The notes under the pieces were generated by a model. That model saw only the letters and a list, made by a program, of their open reading frames with translations, ran no database searches and was not told where the DNA came from. A program made the translations under genes and the position numbers. A stretch of 25,215 bases of DNA from assembly GCA_964610765.1 (NCBI GenBank), contig CAZSWS010000038.1, positions 1-25,215 on the forward strand. The letters run 5' to 3'. This document shows positions 6,957 to 15,700 of this stretch, piece by piece (within the stretch, counting starts at the first letter, position 1; each line of letters starts with the position of its first letter). This stretch comes from CAZSWS01 sp964610765 (GTDB lineage Bacteria; Bacteroidota; Bacteroidia; Bacteroidales; Tannerellaceae).

Positions 6957-8576
6957 TCATATAGTTAGTTGGATAATACATAGTCCACAAGGAGGTATAG
7001 TAATCGTATCTGTGTTTTTTGGCAACCTCGTTTTAACAGGAATAGTATTCATTTTTTCATCGGCTGTATTTATATGGTTTATGCTATTGCTGGATAAATC
7101 CCATTTGTTTGCAATATAAAAACCTTGTGATAAATCTATCTTAACACTTTGAATTTCCTCATGTGATCTATTAATTAAAGCAATATTAATAGCCCCTTCA
7201 GAGGTATAAACAGCAGCAGCATCAATATAAGTTAGAATTTGATTTTCCATTTCTTCTCTCACATCATCATTCAAATCACCTTCTATAATAAAATCAATAG
7301 CAGATGTATTTATTCCCATTCCATCTATGTCTAAATCAATCTTTTCGCCAACCATTAACTCTCTATATAATTTAAAAACATGGTATATTATTGTCGGATA
7401 TGCTTTTTGTTGATTAATGGTTCGGACTAATCCATGTCCGTTAACAGGGAAAATATAGTTAGCCATACTTATATATGGGCTGTTTCTTATAAACACATTA
7501 AGCATACCGGCTATTGCTGTAACATCAAATTGTTTTCTTTCATCATGACGCTGCATTTGCCAATTTTCATTACCATCAAACACACTGTGTCTGTTATTCC
7601 ACTCATCGATACTAATTTGGATTGGATTATCCTCACGGTTGAATTGTTTATTAACTTTAGTCAATAATTCAATGTTCTTTCTCAAATTGGCTTCTACAAT
7701 TGATGGTGCATAAGTAGTTCTTTCAGGCTTGGTTATTTCTCCATTTTTGACCCATGCTGTTAGATAAAAGTGAAGAGATAGCCAATCAATCAGATTACCA
7801 TTTTGGCTGAGTACCGTTTTATTCCAATCATATTTATGTCCAATGCCTATTAATTCTAAATCTGAATACAAATCTTTAATAACAGTAGCCCATCTATTCA
7901 GTTTATGAGAATAAACTTCTGCTGTTTCTGCCGTATGCCTTCCCCACGAAGCATAGTTTTCATTTCCAAGCCCCCAGTATTTTACGTTATATGGTTCTTG
8001 ACGTCCATTCTTTATTCTCTTTTTGCCGTATAGACTTTCATCCGATCCATTTACATAATCAATCCAATTTAAAGCATCACCAAGTCCCCCTCCAAAGTCA
8101 GGATTATTACCCATATTAAAATTAATGTAAGGTTCAATCTTCATTCGTTCGCACCATTGTAAGAACTCGTCAGTGCCGAATAGATTACTTTCGTATCCAC
8201 CCCAGCTAAAACATGGTACTACAGGTCGTTGATCTATAGGACCGACACCTTTTTCCCAGTCGTACTCTGTGCTGTATGTGCCGGCAGGCCAGCGCATAAT
8301 CGGAGTGTTAATGTCTTTCAGTAATATATTAACCCCTTCATTCTCTGAGCCATCTTTATTAATCAGACCCCCATAAATAATTTTATCATTACAGTCTTCC
8401 AACATTTGCCCGTAGATCATGGGGTTAACTTTTTCACGCTTGTTCAAGTCTTTTATACGGATAGTGGTTGTATTCCTACCTTTTTTATAAGGACTCTTTT
8501 GTTGAGCTTGTAGTTCTGTATTAGCGCTTATTAAAGTAAGTACCAGGAAAATTATTAAATTCATTTTAAATCTCAT
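6957..8576 (-). CDS. Secreted GH51 alpha-L-arabinofuranosidase
   Basis: A 539-residue glycoside hydrolase that removes terminal arabinofuranosyl residues from arabinan or arabinoxylan. It has an N-terminal signal sequence (hydrophobic LIIFLVLTLISA, cleavage probably near ELQA at residue 24), so it is exported or periplasmic. GH51 landmarks are MIYGQMLED (53-61), MRWPAGTYSTEYDW, YWGLGNEN with the acid/base Glu206, and ISIDEWN with the nucleophile Glu325. The C-terminal 150 residues form the usual beta-sandwich domain, and full length is normal. Two starts fit: ATG at 8576 or the in-frame ATG at 8564 (Met5, just before the hydrophobic core). The gene is visibly richer in A/T than the genes on either side, and no SusC/SusD pair or other polysaccharide-utilisation gene adjoins it, suggesting insertion as a single gene. 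Family call is firm; the exact substrate is not known. Confidence 0.93.
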   Translation of the reverse strand: MRFKMNLIIFLVLTLISANTELQAQQKSPYKKGRNTTTIRIKDLNKREKVNPMIYGQMLEDCNDKIIYGGLINKDGSENEGVNILLKDINTPIMRWPAGTYSTEYDWEKGVGPIDQRPVVPCFSWGGYESNLFGTDEFLQWCERMKIEPYINFNMGNNPDFGGGLGDALNWIDYVNGSDESLYGKKRIKNGRQEPYNVKYWGLGNENYASWGRHTAETAEVYSHKLNRWATVIKDLYSDLELIGIGHKYDWNKTVLSQNGNLIDWLSLHFYLTAWVKNGEITKPERTTYAPSIVEANLRKNIELLTKVNKQFNREDNPIQISIDEWNNRHSVFDGNENWQMQRHDERKQFDVTAIAGMLNVFIRNSPYISMANYIFPVNGHGLVRTINQQKAYPTIIYHVFKLYRELMVGEKIDLDIDGMGINTSAIDFIIEGDLNDDVREEMENQILTYIDAAAVYTSEGAINIALINRSHEEIQSVKIDLSQGFYIANKWDLSSNSINHINTADEKMNTIPVKTRLPKNTDTITIPPCGLCIIQLTI

Positions 8577-8676
8577 TTATTCTTTTTTTAGTTATATCAC
8601 TTCGGTAAATAATAAATCAGCCAATTGATATTCAGTAACCCGTCCTCTACCTCGATAATAAGGCTATATTGAAATT

Positions 8677-8721
8677 AGGAAGTTGCATTTCCTATAATTA
8701 AAAGGTCTTTACTTTTTAATT
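8677..8721 (-). terminator. Weak AT-rich hairpins after the beta-helix gene
   Basis: AGGAA/TTCCT (8677-8681 with 8689-8693) and AATTAAAAG/CTTTTTAATT (8696-8704 with 8712-8721, one bulge) can each fold just after the stop of the beta-helix gene. Both stems are short or AU-rich and lack a clean U-tract. This is at most a weak terminator; the interval 8577-8727 shows nothing else definite. Confidence 0.25.
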
Positions 8722-8727
8722 AATAGG

Positions 8728-10272
8728 TTACTCGTATGGCGGCATAAAGTATATCTCGGGTCGTTTTTCATTGAAAAGATCTTTCAATACATGCTTGATA
8801 GAACTATCGAATGGATAGGTTGTTTTTTCTGCTCCTAGTTTGCCGGCTGGTATGTCTATGTGTTGTATATAGGTGTTATTGTTTAGAGTCGGAAGCCATT
8901 CTTTCTGCTCTGCCTCCATGTTCAGCAGTTCTTTGGTAGAACGGTCAAAGATGTTGTCTTCGATGAGGAAGTTTTGAGCTCGGTTATAGCTTGTCCATGA
9001 CTTGATATGTGCCGGAGTATCTTTGTCCGGACGTTGTTTGCCCCAACCATAACCGGAACGACGTAAGAGATTCTGCTTGAATAGGATATTTTCCATATAT
9101 CGCTCGGCATTGTTTGAAGCAGATCCTAGGAAATACTCAATGCCGTATACACAGTCTTCTACCAGATTATTAGAGTAGGTTACGTTTTTCATGTGGATGG
9201 GCGTTTCTTCGCCTGTTGAAAACTGATGCGTAATTCCAGCATCGTATGCCTGACAGATATAGCAGTTGTCAACTAAGAAATAATCGCAACCCCCATAAAT
9301 TTCTATTGCGTTGCCGAACCGTGTAGGGTGGGAGCGACCAAAAATATCTTCAGCCTGAATAGAACCACCAATCCATCCAATTTCGCAGTTGGTAACGGTA
9401 AGTCCTTCAGTCGTACCGCTGCCTACTCCATGAGCTCCGCAATATTTCAAACAAAGATTATCAACGACCACCTGGTCTGTAGCATAGATAATGTGCGTTT
9501 TTACTAATAGTTCTATCGAGTGGAAGCGTTGAGCCGGATTCCCCTTTGCAGAATAAAGATAAACTCGCTTAGCCTCTTTATAATCGTGATAAAACTCTAA
9601 ATCGTCCCGTAAATCACGGTAATCACTGAAAGGCATTCTCGTCTCAATATGTACAGTTGTCCCGTTTTTCTGCTTGTCTTTCATAACCTTGAAGGCACAG
9701 GATTCCCCTTCGTTGAATACTAGTGTGCCAATATCGCCGGTTAGTTCCCGGTCGAACATATATACGTTGGGTGCATCAGTTTCTAGCCATTTTCCCTCTA
9801 GTGCAGCATTGCAAGGCGAACCATAAATGCGTGGTTTGTCTCCTTTTCCATAGGCGGAATAGGTCACTCCTTTGCTGGTTTGTACGCGTCCCCTCCAGAG
9901 GTCTCCTCGGTTGAAGAAAACGGCATCACCTTCCTGGAGTTGGATAGTATTGACTTTCTCAAGACTTTTGAAAGGAAATGCAGGTGAACGTCCGTCATTA
10001 TCGTCGCTCCCATTGTTTGATACATAATAGGAATTTCCCGAAACAGCTACTTTCGTTTTCGTGTTCCGGATGGTTCGTTTCATTCGTTCAGCTTGGCGGT
10101 CCAGCTTAGTTACCAACTTGGTTGAGCGACGGAAGTCTTTGTCTTGAACTGCAAACTGACTTGGCGCGGATGTGCTGTTTTCGTCTGATAGACCGGAATA
10201 GGCAAATGCCGACTGAACCGGTAGGTAGAGTAGAAAGGGTATAAGCAATAGAGGGATGAGGTGGGTTTTCAT
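8728..10272 (-). CDS. Secreted right-handed parallel beta-helix protein (DUF1565 / NosD-like)
   Basis: A 514-residue exported protein. The signal peptide covers residues 1-24 (KTHLIPLLLIPFLLYLP, cleavage after SAFA). A basic, probably unstructured segment follows (about 45-75, many Lys/Arg). Then comes YYVSNNGSDDNDGRSP with FPFKSLEKVN, the usual opening of DUF1565 beta-helix proteins. The body has repeated rungs such as VVDNLCLKYCGAHGV, LTVTNCEIGWIGG, FLVDNCYICQAYDAGI, VTYSNNLVEDCVYGIEYF and FLIEDNIFDRS, with Asn/Cys ladders. This fold occurs in pectate lyases, alginate and chondroitin lyases and other carbohydrate-active proteins, but I cannot see a defined catalytic site, so no activity is assigned. 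The neighbouring GH51 enzyme makes plant-polysaccharide work plausible but does not show it. The gene starts only 24 nt after the U-tract of the FKBP terminator. Confidence 0.82.
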   Translation of the reverse strand: MKTHLIPLLLIPFLLYLPVQSAFAYSGLSDENSTSAPSQFAVQDKDFRRSTKLVTKLDRQAERMKRTIRNTKTKVAVSGNSYYVSNNGSDDNDGRSPAFPFKSLEKVNTIQLQEGDAVFFNRGDLWRGRVQTSKGVTYSAYGKGDKPRIYGSPCNAALEGKWLETDAPNVYMFDRELTGDIGTLVFNEGESCAFKVMKDKQKNGTTVHIETRMPFSDYRDLRDDLEFYHDYKEAKRVYLYSAKGNPAQRFHSIELLVKTHIIYATDQVVVDNLCLKYCGAHGVGSGTTEGLTVTNCEIGWIGGSIQAEDIFGRSHPTRFGNAIEIYGGCDYFLVDNCYICQAYDAGITHQFSTGEETPIHMKNVTYSNNLVEDCVYGIEYFLGSASNNAERYMENILFKQNLLRRSGYGWGKQRPDKDTPAHIKSWTSYNRAQNFLIEDNIFDRSTKELLNMEAEQKEWLPTLNNNTYIQHIDIPAGKLGAEKTTYPFDSSIKHVLKDLFNEKRPEIYFMPPYE

Positions 10273-10296
10273 ATGATGGCAGGTTAAGGTTATGTG

Positions 10297-10330
10297 AAAA
10301 AAAGCCTGAGCTTTTGTAAACTCAGGCTTT
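10297..10330 (-). terminator. Intrinsic terminator of the FKBP operon
   Basis: AAAGCCTGAG (10301-10310) and CTCAGGCTTT (10321-10330) form a perfect 10-bp stem with a 10-nt loop. On the minus strand it ends in a run of seven T (plus-strand A at 10297-10303, three of them in the stem). It lies 59 nt after the stop of the FKBP lipoprotein gene and only 24 nt before the ATG of the beta-helix gene. Confidence 0.85.
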
Positions 10331-10389
10331 CGTATGTGAATAGGGTTTCTCTATAAATATAGAAAAGCCTTTATAGACAAATGTCTTTA

Positions 10390-11100
10390 TTAGTCTTCTT
10401 TTACGATTTCGATTAGCTCTACTTCAAATTCAAGTACGCTGTTTGGTAGGATATCTTGACCGGCTCCTTGCTGACCATAAGCTAGTTCAGAAGGAATCCA
10501 GAAGATGTATTTGGAACCTACAGGCATGATTTGAAGACCTTCAGTCCAACCTGCAATTACTTGACCTACGCCAAATTGTGCGGGTTCGCCACGATCAACA
10601 GAGCTGTCAAATACGTTGCCGTCTAATGTTTTACCGGTGTAGTGTACTTTAACACGGTCTTCTGCCGATGGTTTTTCTCCTGTACCTTCAGTGATAACCT
10701 TGTATTGAAGTCCACTTTCTGTCGTGATAATACCGGATTTAGTTTTGTTTTCTTCTAAAAACTTATCTCCTTTTTCTTTTTGTTCAGTAGATAGACGAGC
10801 TTGAGTTTCTGTGAAATAGGTATTTAAGAACTCTTGAGCTTCTTCCATAGTCATCTTCATCGCTGAACTGTCATTTTTCAATCCGGAAATAAATCCTTTA
10901 ATTAATGCATCTTTGTTAACGGGTCCTCCGGGGAATGTTTCAAGTTGTTGACCGAACATAACTCCATTGGCTATCCCTATAGCATAGCTGGCACTGTCAA
11001 CCGGTTTACTTAGGTTAACTCCACTTTTAAAATCACAAGATGTTGCTAATAAGCTTATAGCTAAAACTATAGTAGCAACTAAAACGTTCGTTTTTTTCAT
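10390..11100 (-). CDS. FKBP-type peptidyl-prolyl isomerase, lipoprotein
   Basis: A 236-residue FKBP with an N-terminal lipoprotein signal: basic KK, hydrophobic stretch, lipobox LATSC with the lipidated Cys at residue 22. It should sit in the cell envelope and help fold exported proteins. After the Cys come a Mip/FkpA-like helical dimerisation region (AYIAGIANGV-like segment SYAIGIANGVMFGQQ through roughly residue 115) and an FKBP catalytic domain (GLQYKVITEGTG, KVHYTGKTLDGNVFDSS, PAQFGVGQVIAGW, LAYGQQGAG). The ATG at 11100 is chosen over a GTG nine bases upstream, because the purine-rich GTGAAAGAA then acts as the ribosome binding region and the signal peptide starts MKK as usual. It lies 13 nt after the cytosolic FKBP gene and shares its promoter. 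A terminator follows. Confidence 0.92.
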   Translation of the reverse strand: MKKTNVLVATIVLAISLLATSCDFKSGVNLSKPVDSASYAIGIANGVMFGQQLETFPGGPVNKDALIKGFISGLKNDSSAMKMTMEEAQEFLNTYFTETQARLSTEQKEKGDKFLEENKTKSGIITTESGLQYKVITEGTGEKPSAEDRVKVHYTGKTLDGNVFDSSVDRGEPAQFGVGQVIAGWTEGLQIMPVGSKYIFWIPSELAYGQQGAGQDILPNSVLEFEVELIEIVKED

Positions 11101-11113
11101 TTCTTTCACTTAA

Positions 11114-11701
11114 TTATTTTACAATTTCTAGAAGTTCAACATCGAAGATAAGTGTGCTGTATGGTTCGATAGCTTCGCCTGCTCCGGCAGCTCCATAAGC
11201 TAGCTCTGAAGGAATGAATAGTCTCCATTTAGAACCTGTCTCCATCAACTGCAAAGCTTCAACCCATCCCGGAATAACTTGTGTTACACCAAATACGGCT
11301 GGTTGACCACGTTCGACTGAACTGTCAAATACATTTCCATCAATGGTTGTACCATGATAATGACATTTCACATTGTCAGCAGCAGTAGGTTTAGAACCTT
11401 CGCCTTTAGTCAGTACCATGTATTGTAGTCCGCTTGGAAGTTCTACAACGCCGGGTTTATTTTTATTAATAGTTAAGAACTCTTTTCCCGCTTTTTCATT
11501 CAGTTTGAAGCGTTCTTTTTGTAAGTTTTGAAAATACTCATTTAATAATTGTTGAGCCTCATCATAGGTGAGTTTGGGCTCTTTTTCATCAAATACATCT
11601 GTAAGACCGGCAGTGAAATCTGCTGAACTGATGTTTTTAATACCAGAGGCGCGGAAATTATTTCCAATACTCAGGCCTAAAGCATAACTAATTTTATCCA
11701 T
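11114..11701 (-). CDS. FKBP-type peptidyl-prolyl isomerase, cytosolic (FklB/Mip-like)
   Basis: A 195-residue FKBP with no signal peptide, so probably cytosolic. It interconverts cis and trans Xaa-Pro bonds. It contains the FKBP N-terminal helical domain (MDKISYALGLSIGNNFRASG, about residues 1-85) and a C-terminal isomerase domain with GLQYMVLTKGEG, VKCHYHGTTIDGNVFDSS, PAVFGVTQVIPGW and PSELAYGAAGAG. The ATG at 11701 is preferred to one ten codons upstream: the family begins MDK-SYALG, and the -7 box at 11729-11736 would leave the upstream ATG (11731) outside the transcript. It is the first gene of a two-gene operon with the lipoprotein FKBP, and the two catalytic domains are clear paralogues. 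Confidence 0.93.
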   Translation of the reverse strand: MDKISYALGLSIGNNFRASGIKNISSADFTAGLTDVFDEKEPKLTYDEAQQLLNEYFQNLQKERFKLNEKAGKEFLTINKNKPGVVELPSGLQYMVLTKGEGSKPTAADNVKCHYHGTTIDGNVFDSSVERGQPAVFGVTQVIPGWVEALQLMETGSKWRLFIPSELAYGAAGAGEAIEPYSTLIFDVELLEIVK

Positions 11702-11728
11702 TCTTTTTCGTATCAATAATTTAGGAGA

Positions 11729-11736
11729 CAAAAGTA
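11729..11736 (-). promoter_or_regulatory. Bacteroidetes-type -7 box for the FKBP operon
   Basis: The minus strand reads TACTTTTG, an exact TAnnTTTG match, about 27 nt before the chosen ATG at 11701. The -33 region lacks an exact TTTG. The remaining divergent interval up to the sirtuin ATG (to 11969) holds a run of AT-rich sequence with no confident promoter for the sirtuin. Confidence 0.45.
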
Positions 11737-11969
11737 ACGCTTTTAATCGTTTAAACGCCTATTTTCTGAAATAAATATATTCTTTGTATCTATTTAGCTA
11801 TCATTTTTGTAAATTCGTTTTCATGGAAGACAAACCTTTGTTCTCTTGTCAACTAGGACTATTTACATTCGTTTGTTGTAAGGCGATATTTTATGTATCT
11901 TAAAATAGACTTTTTTAGTCGGTCGTTTTATTGATTTAGAAATAGTAATCATATTAAATATAAAATACC

Positions 11970-12662
11970 ATGAAAAAAATTGTTGTTCTTACAGGTGCAG
12001 GTATGAGTGCAGAGAGTGGTATATCTACCTTTAGAGATACAGGAGGTTTGTGGGAAAATCACCGAGTGGAAGATGTAGCTACTCCTGAAGGTTTTCATAA
12101 AAACCCGGAGTTAGTGTTGGAGTTTTATAATCAACGTAGAAGAGAGTTGCTGAAAGTAATTCCTAATAAAGGTCATGTGGGGCTTGCTTCATTAGAGAAT
12201 GATTTTAAAGTGAGTGTTGTAACGCAGAATGTAGACAATTTGCATGAACAAGCGGGAAGTACAAAAGTGATTCATTTGCATGGTGAGTTAATGAAGTCCT
12301 GCCCAGTTAACAACTTGTCTGTCAGTTATGATATTCCGCCTGAAAAGCCTGATATTTTGCTGGGAGATACCGATGCTAATGGGGTTCAATTAAGACCTTT
12401 TATTGTGTGGTTTGGTGAAGCTGTGCCAAAAATTGAAGAAGCAGTTGTCGAAGTTGAATCAGCAGATATTTTGGTCATTATTGGTACTTCACTAAATGTT
12501 TATCCGGCAGCCGGTTTACTTCATTATGCGAAGCAAGGGATGCCTATCTTCTTAATTGACCCGAATGAAGTGCGAACTCATCGGAATGACATTCATTTTA
12601 TTCAGCAACCTGCCTCTAAAGGAGTAGAAGAGTTGAGTCGTCTCTTAGATAAGCATAAATGA
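11970..12662 (+). CDS. cobB: NAD-dependent protein deacylase of the Sir2 family (class III, SIRT5/CobB-like), zinc ligands absent
   Basis: A 230-residue sirtuin that uses NAD to remove acyl groups from lysine. Visible motifs are GAGMSAESGI (9-18), FRDTGGLW, the class III signature Tyr53-x-x-Arg56 in FYNQRRREL (associated with succinyl/malonyl removal), QNVDN (86-90), the catalytic His104 in LHGEL, and GTSLNVYPAAGL near the C-terminus. The four cysteines that usually bind structural zinc are missing: after LHGEL only Cys111 is found and the insert (CPVNNLSVSYD...) has no CxxC. It is the only recognised plus-strand gene and faces rpoC tail to tail, sharing a two-way terminator. The gene symbol is by family; a different acyl preference cannot be excluded. 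Confidence 0.9.
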   Translation: MKKIVVLTGAGMSAESGISTFRDTGGLWENHRVEDVATPEGFHKNPELVLEFYNQRRRELLKVIPNKGHVGLASLENDFKVSVVTQNVDNLHEQAGSTKVIHLHGELMKSCPVNNLSVSYDIPPEKPDILLGDTDANGVQLRPFIVWFGEAVPKIEEAVVEVESADILVIIGTSLNVYPAAGLLHYAKQGMPIFLIDPNEVRTHRNDIHFIQQPASKGVEELSRLLDKHK

Positions 12663-12691
12663 TGGATTGTATTCTTGAGCTTTGCTCATAA

Positions 12692-12733
12692 AAAAAGCGA
12701 GGGTGTGTTACGTTAAACACACCCTCGCTTTTT
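12692..12733. terminator. Bidirectional intrinsic terminator between sir2 and rpoC
   Basis: A perfect 18-bp stem pairs 12692-12709 with 12716-12733 around a 6-nt loop. The stem begins with an A-run and ends with a T-run, so on either strand the GC-rich part (GCGAGGGTGTG) is followed by U residues. It ends transcription of the sirtuin from the left and of rpoC from the right (17 nt after the rpoC stop codon). Confidence 0.93.
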
Positions 12734-12749
12734 AGGTATTTATTTGTAA

Positions 12750-15700
12750 TTATTTACGTCTCTCAGCTCCTACTAGGAGTTCAGCATCTTGGATGTCATC
12801 TGAAATCTCTTTGCGAGAGGCTTGAATCATTTCAAACTCATCTTTAGCTCCCACAATCAAACGTTCAAATCCTCGCTGACCTGTTCCTGCCGGAATGAGG
12901 TGTCCGCAAATAACATTCTCTTTAAGTCCTTCCAGACGATCCACTTTACCGTTGATAGCAGCTTCGTTCAAGACTTTTGTAGTCTCTTGGAAAGATGCAG
13001 CTGACATAAAGCTGGTCGTTTGTAGTGCAGCACGTGTAATACCTTGTAGTATCTGATTAGTCGTAGCCGGAATAGCATCACGCACTTCAACTACTTGTAG
13101 GTCTCTACGTTTTAAAGCACTGTTTTCATCACGAAGTTTGCGAGCTGTTACGATTTGTCCCGGTTTCATTACTTGTGAGTCACCGCCATCGAGCACTACT
13201 TTTTTGCCCCATATACGGTCATTCTCTTCCATAACATCAAGCTTATCTACTACTTGTTGTTCAAGGAAACGAGTATCTCCCGGATCGACAACTTCAACCT
13301 TACGCATCATCTGACGTACAATAACCTCAAAGTGTTTGTCGTTAATCTTCACACCTTGCAGACGATATACGTCTTGAACCTCGTTTACAATATACTCCTG
13401 AACAGTTGTAGGTCCTTGAATTGCTAATATATCAGCCGGTGTGATAGCACCGTCAGATAGCGGCATACCTGCACGAACATAGTCGTTTTCCTGAACCAAT
13501 AGTTGTTTGGATAATGGAACAAGGTATTTTTTCACTTCACCCAATTTGGACGTAACGGTTACCTCTCTGTTACCACGCTTAATCTTTCCGAAACCAACTT
13601 CACCGTCAATTTCTGAAACAACAGCAGGGTTAGATGGGTTACGTGCTTCAAATAGCTCGGTTACACGTGGAAGACCTCCCGTAATGTCACCTGCTTTACC
13701 TACTACACGTGGTATCTTAACCAATACTTCACCCGCCTTAATTTTCTCACCATCACCAATAGTTAAGTGAGAACCTAAAGGTAAGGAGTAATTTTTCAGG
13801 TGGTTACCATCTTTATCAACGATGTGTGCAGAAGGGATCTTCGTTTTGTCTTTTGACTCAATGATAATCTTTTCTTTCAATCCGGTTGCTTCGTCACTTT
13901 CTACTTTATAAGTTACGTTTTCAATCAAGTTTTCAAACTCGATTTTACCGGTTGCTTCAGCTACAATTACCGCATTAAATGGGTCCCACTCAACGATAAG
14001 GTCTCCTTTTTTTACTGAATCGCCATTCTTGAAGTATAGTTTAGCTCCATACGGTATGTTATGTGTATGTAGTGCTATACGTGTATTGGGATCAATAATC
14101 TTCAATTCAGCTAATCGACCGATAACTACCTCGTAAGGTTTATTTTTCGTGTCAATATCTGCTTTTACTGTGCGAAGTTCATCTATTTCAAGGATTCCGT
14201 CGAATTTGGAAGTAACGTTGTTTTCAGCAGCAATGTTAGAAGCAATACCTCCAACGTGGAAAGTTCTCAAAGTAAGCTGTGTTCCCGGCTCGCCAATAGA
14301 CTGAGCGGCAATAACACCTACTACTTCACCTTTTTGAACCATCTTGCCTGTAGCCAAGTTACGACCATAGCATTTTGCGCAAACACCTTTTTTAGATTCA
14401 CAAGTCAATACAGACCTGATTTCTACTCGTTCGATTGGTGATTCTTGTATTTCAGCACCAGAGTCTTCAGTGATTTCCTCTCCGGCAGCAACGATTAGTT
14501 TACCGGTAGTAGGATGAATAATGTCATGTACTGAAACGCGTCCTAAGATTCGTTCGTATAAAGAAGCAATTACTTCTTCATTATTTTTCAGTTCTGTACT
14601 AGTCAGTCCTCTCAATGTACCGCAGTCTTCCTCGTTTACAATCACATCATGTGAAACGTCAACGAGACGTCTTGTCAAGTAACCGGCGTCAGCTGTTTTT
14701 AGAGCTGTATCCGCCAGACCCTTACGGGCACCGTGAGTTGAGATAAAGTACTCAAGTACAGAAAGTCCTTCTTTAAAGTTAGAAAGAATGGGGTTTTCAA
14801 TAATTTGTCCACCATCTGAACCGCTCTTTTGAGGCTTAGCCATCAAACCACGCATGCCGGACAGCTGTCTAATTTGCTCTTTCGAACCACGAGCTCCGGA
14901 ATCCATCATCATAAATACTGAGTTGAATCCGTCATTGTCTGCAGTCAACTGTTTAATCAGGATGGTAGATAGTTTGTTGTTAATATGTGTCCAAATATCA
15001 ATAATCTGGTTGTAACGCTCTTTGAAGGTGATGAATCCCATGTTATAGTTGTTCACTATCTGTTCAACTTCATCGTAGCCTTCAATGACTAATTCATCTT
15101 TTTCTTTAGGAACAATGATATCTGAAAGGTTGAATGATAATCCACCTTTAAATGCCATATAGTAACCTAAGTTTTTGATGTCGTCAAGGAATTGAGCTGT
15201 ACGAGCTACCCCGCATATTTTGATTACATTTCCAATAATGTCACGTAGTGATTTCTTACCTAATACTTCGTTGATATATCCTACTTCTTCAGGTACCAAC
15301 TCATTAACGATAAGTCTTCCTACAGAGGTTTCAAGCATTTTATCAACGATTTCACCTTCTTCATTTAAGTCTTTCACCCATACTTTTATGTTCGCATGAA
15401 TAGATACTCTGCCTTCGTTGTAAGCAATAGTCGCCTCTTCAGCTCCATAGAATGTTAATCCTTCACCTAGTTCACCTTTGCGTATTTTCGTAATATAATA
15501 CAAACCAAGAACCATGTCTTGAGAAGGAACTGTAATAGGAGCACCATTTGCGGGGTTAAGAATGTTATGTGAACCCAGCATCAATAGTTGGGCTTCAAGA
15601 ATGGCTTCATTTCCTAATGGAAGATGCACAGCCATTTGGTCACCATCAAAGTCCGCATTAAACGCTGTACAAGATAGTGGGTGCAATTGAATAGCTTTTC

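Noticed and set aside
11109..11731. Longer starts for the two FKBP genes (GTG at 11109 and ATG at 11731)
   Set aside because: The 11731 start would lie within the -7 box and adds ten residues not typical of the family; the GTG start adds three residues and removes the purine-rich ribosome binding region.
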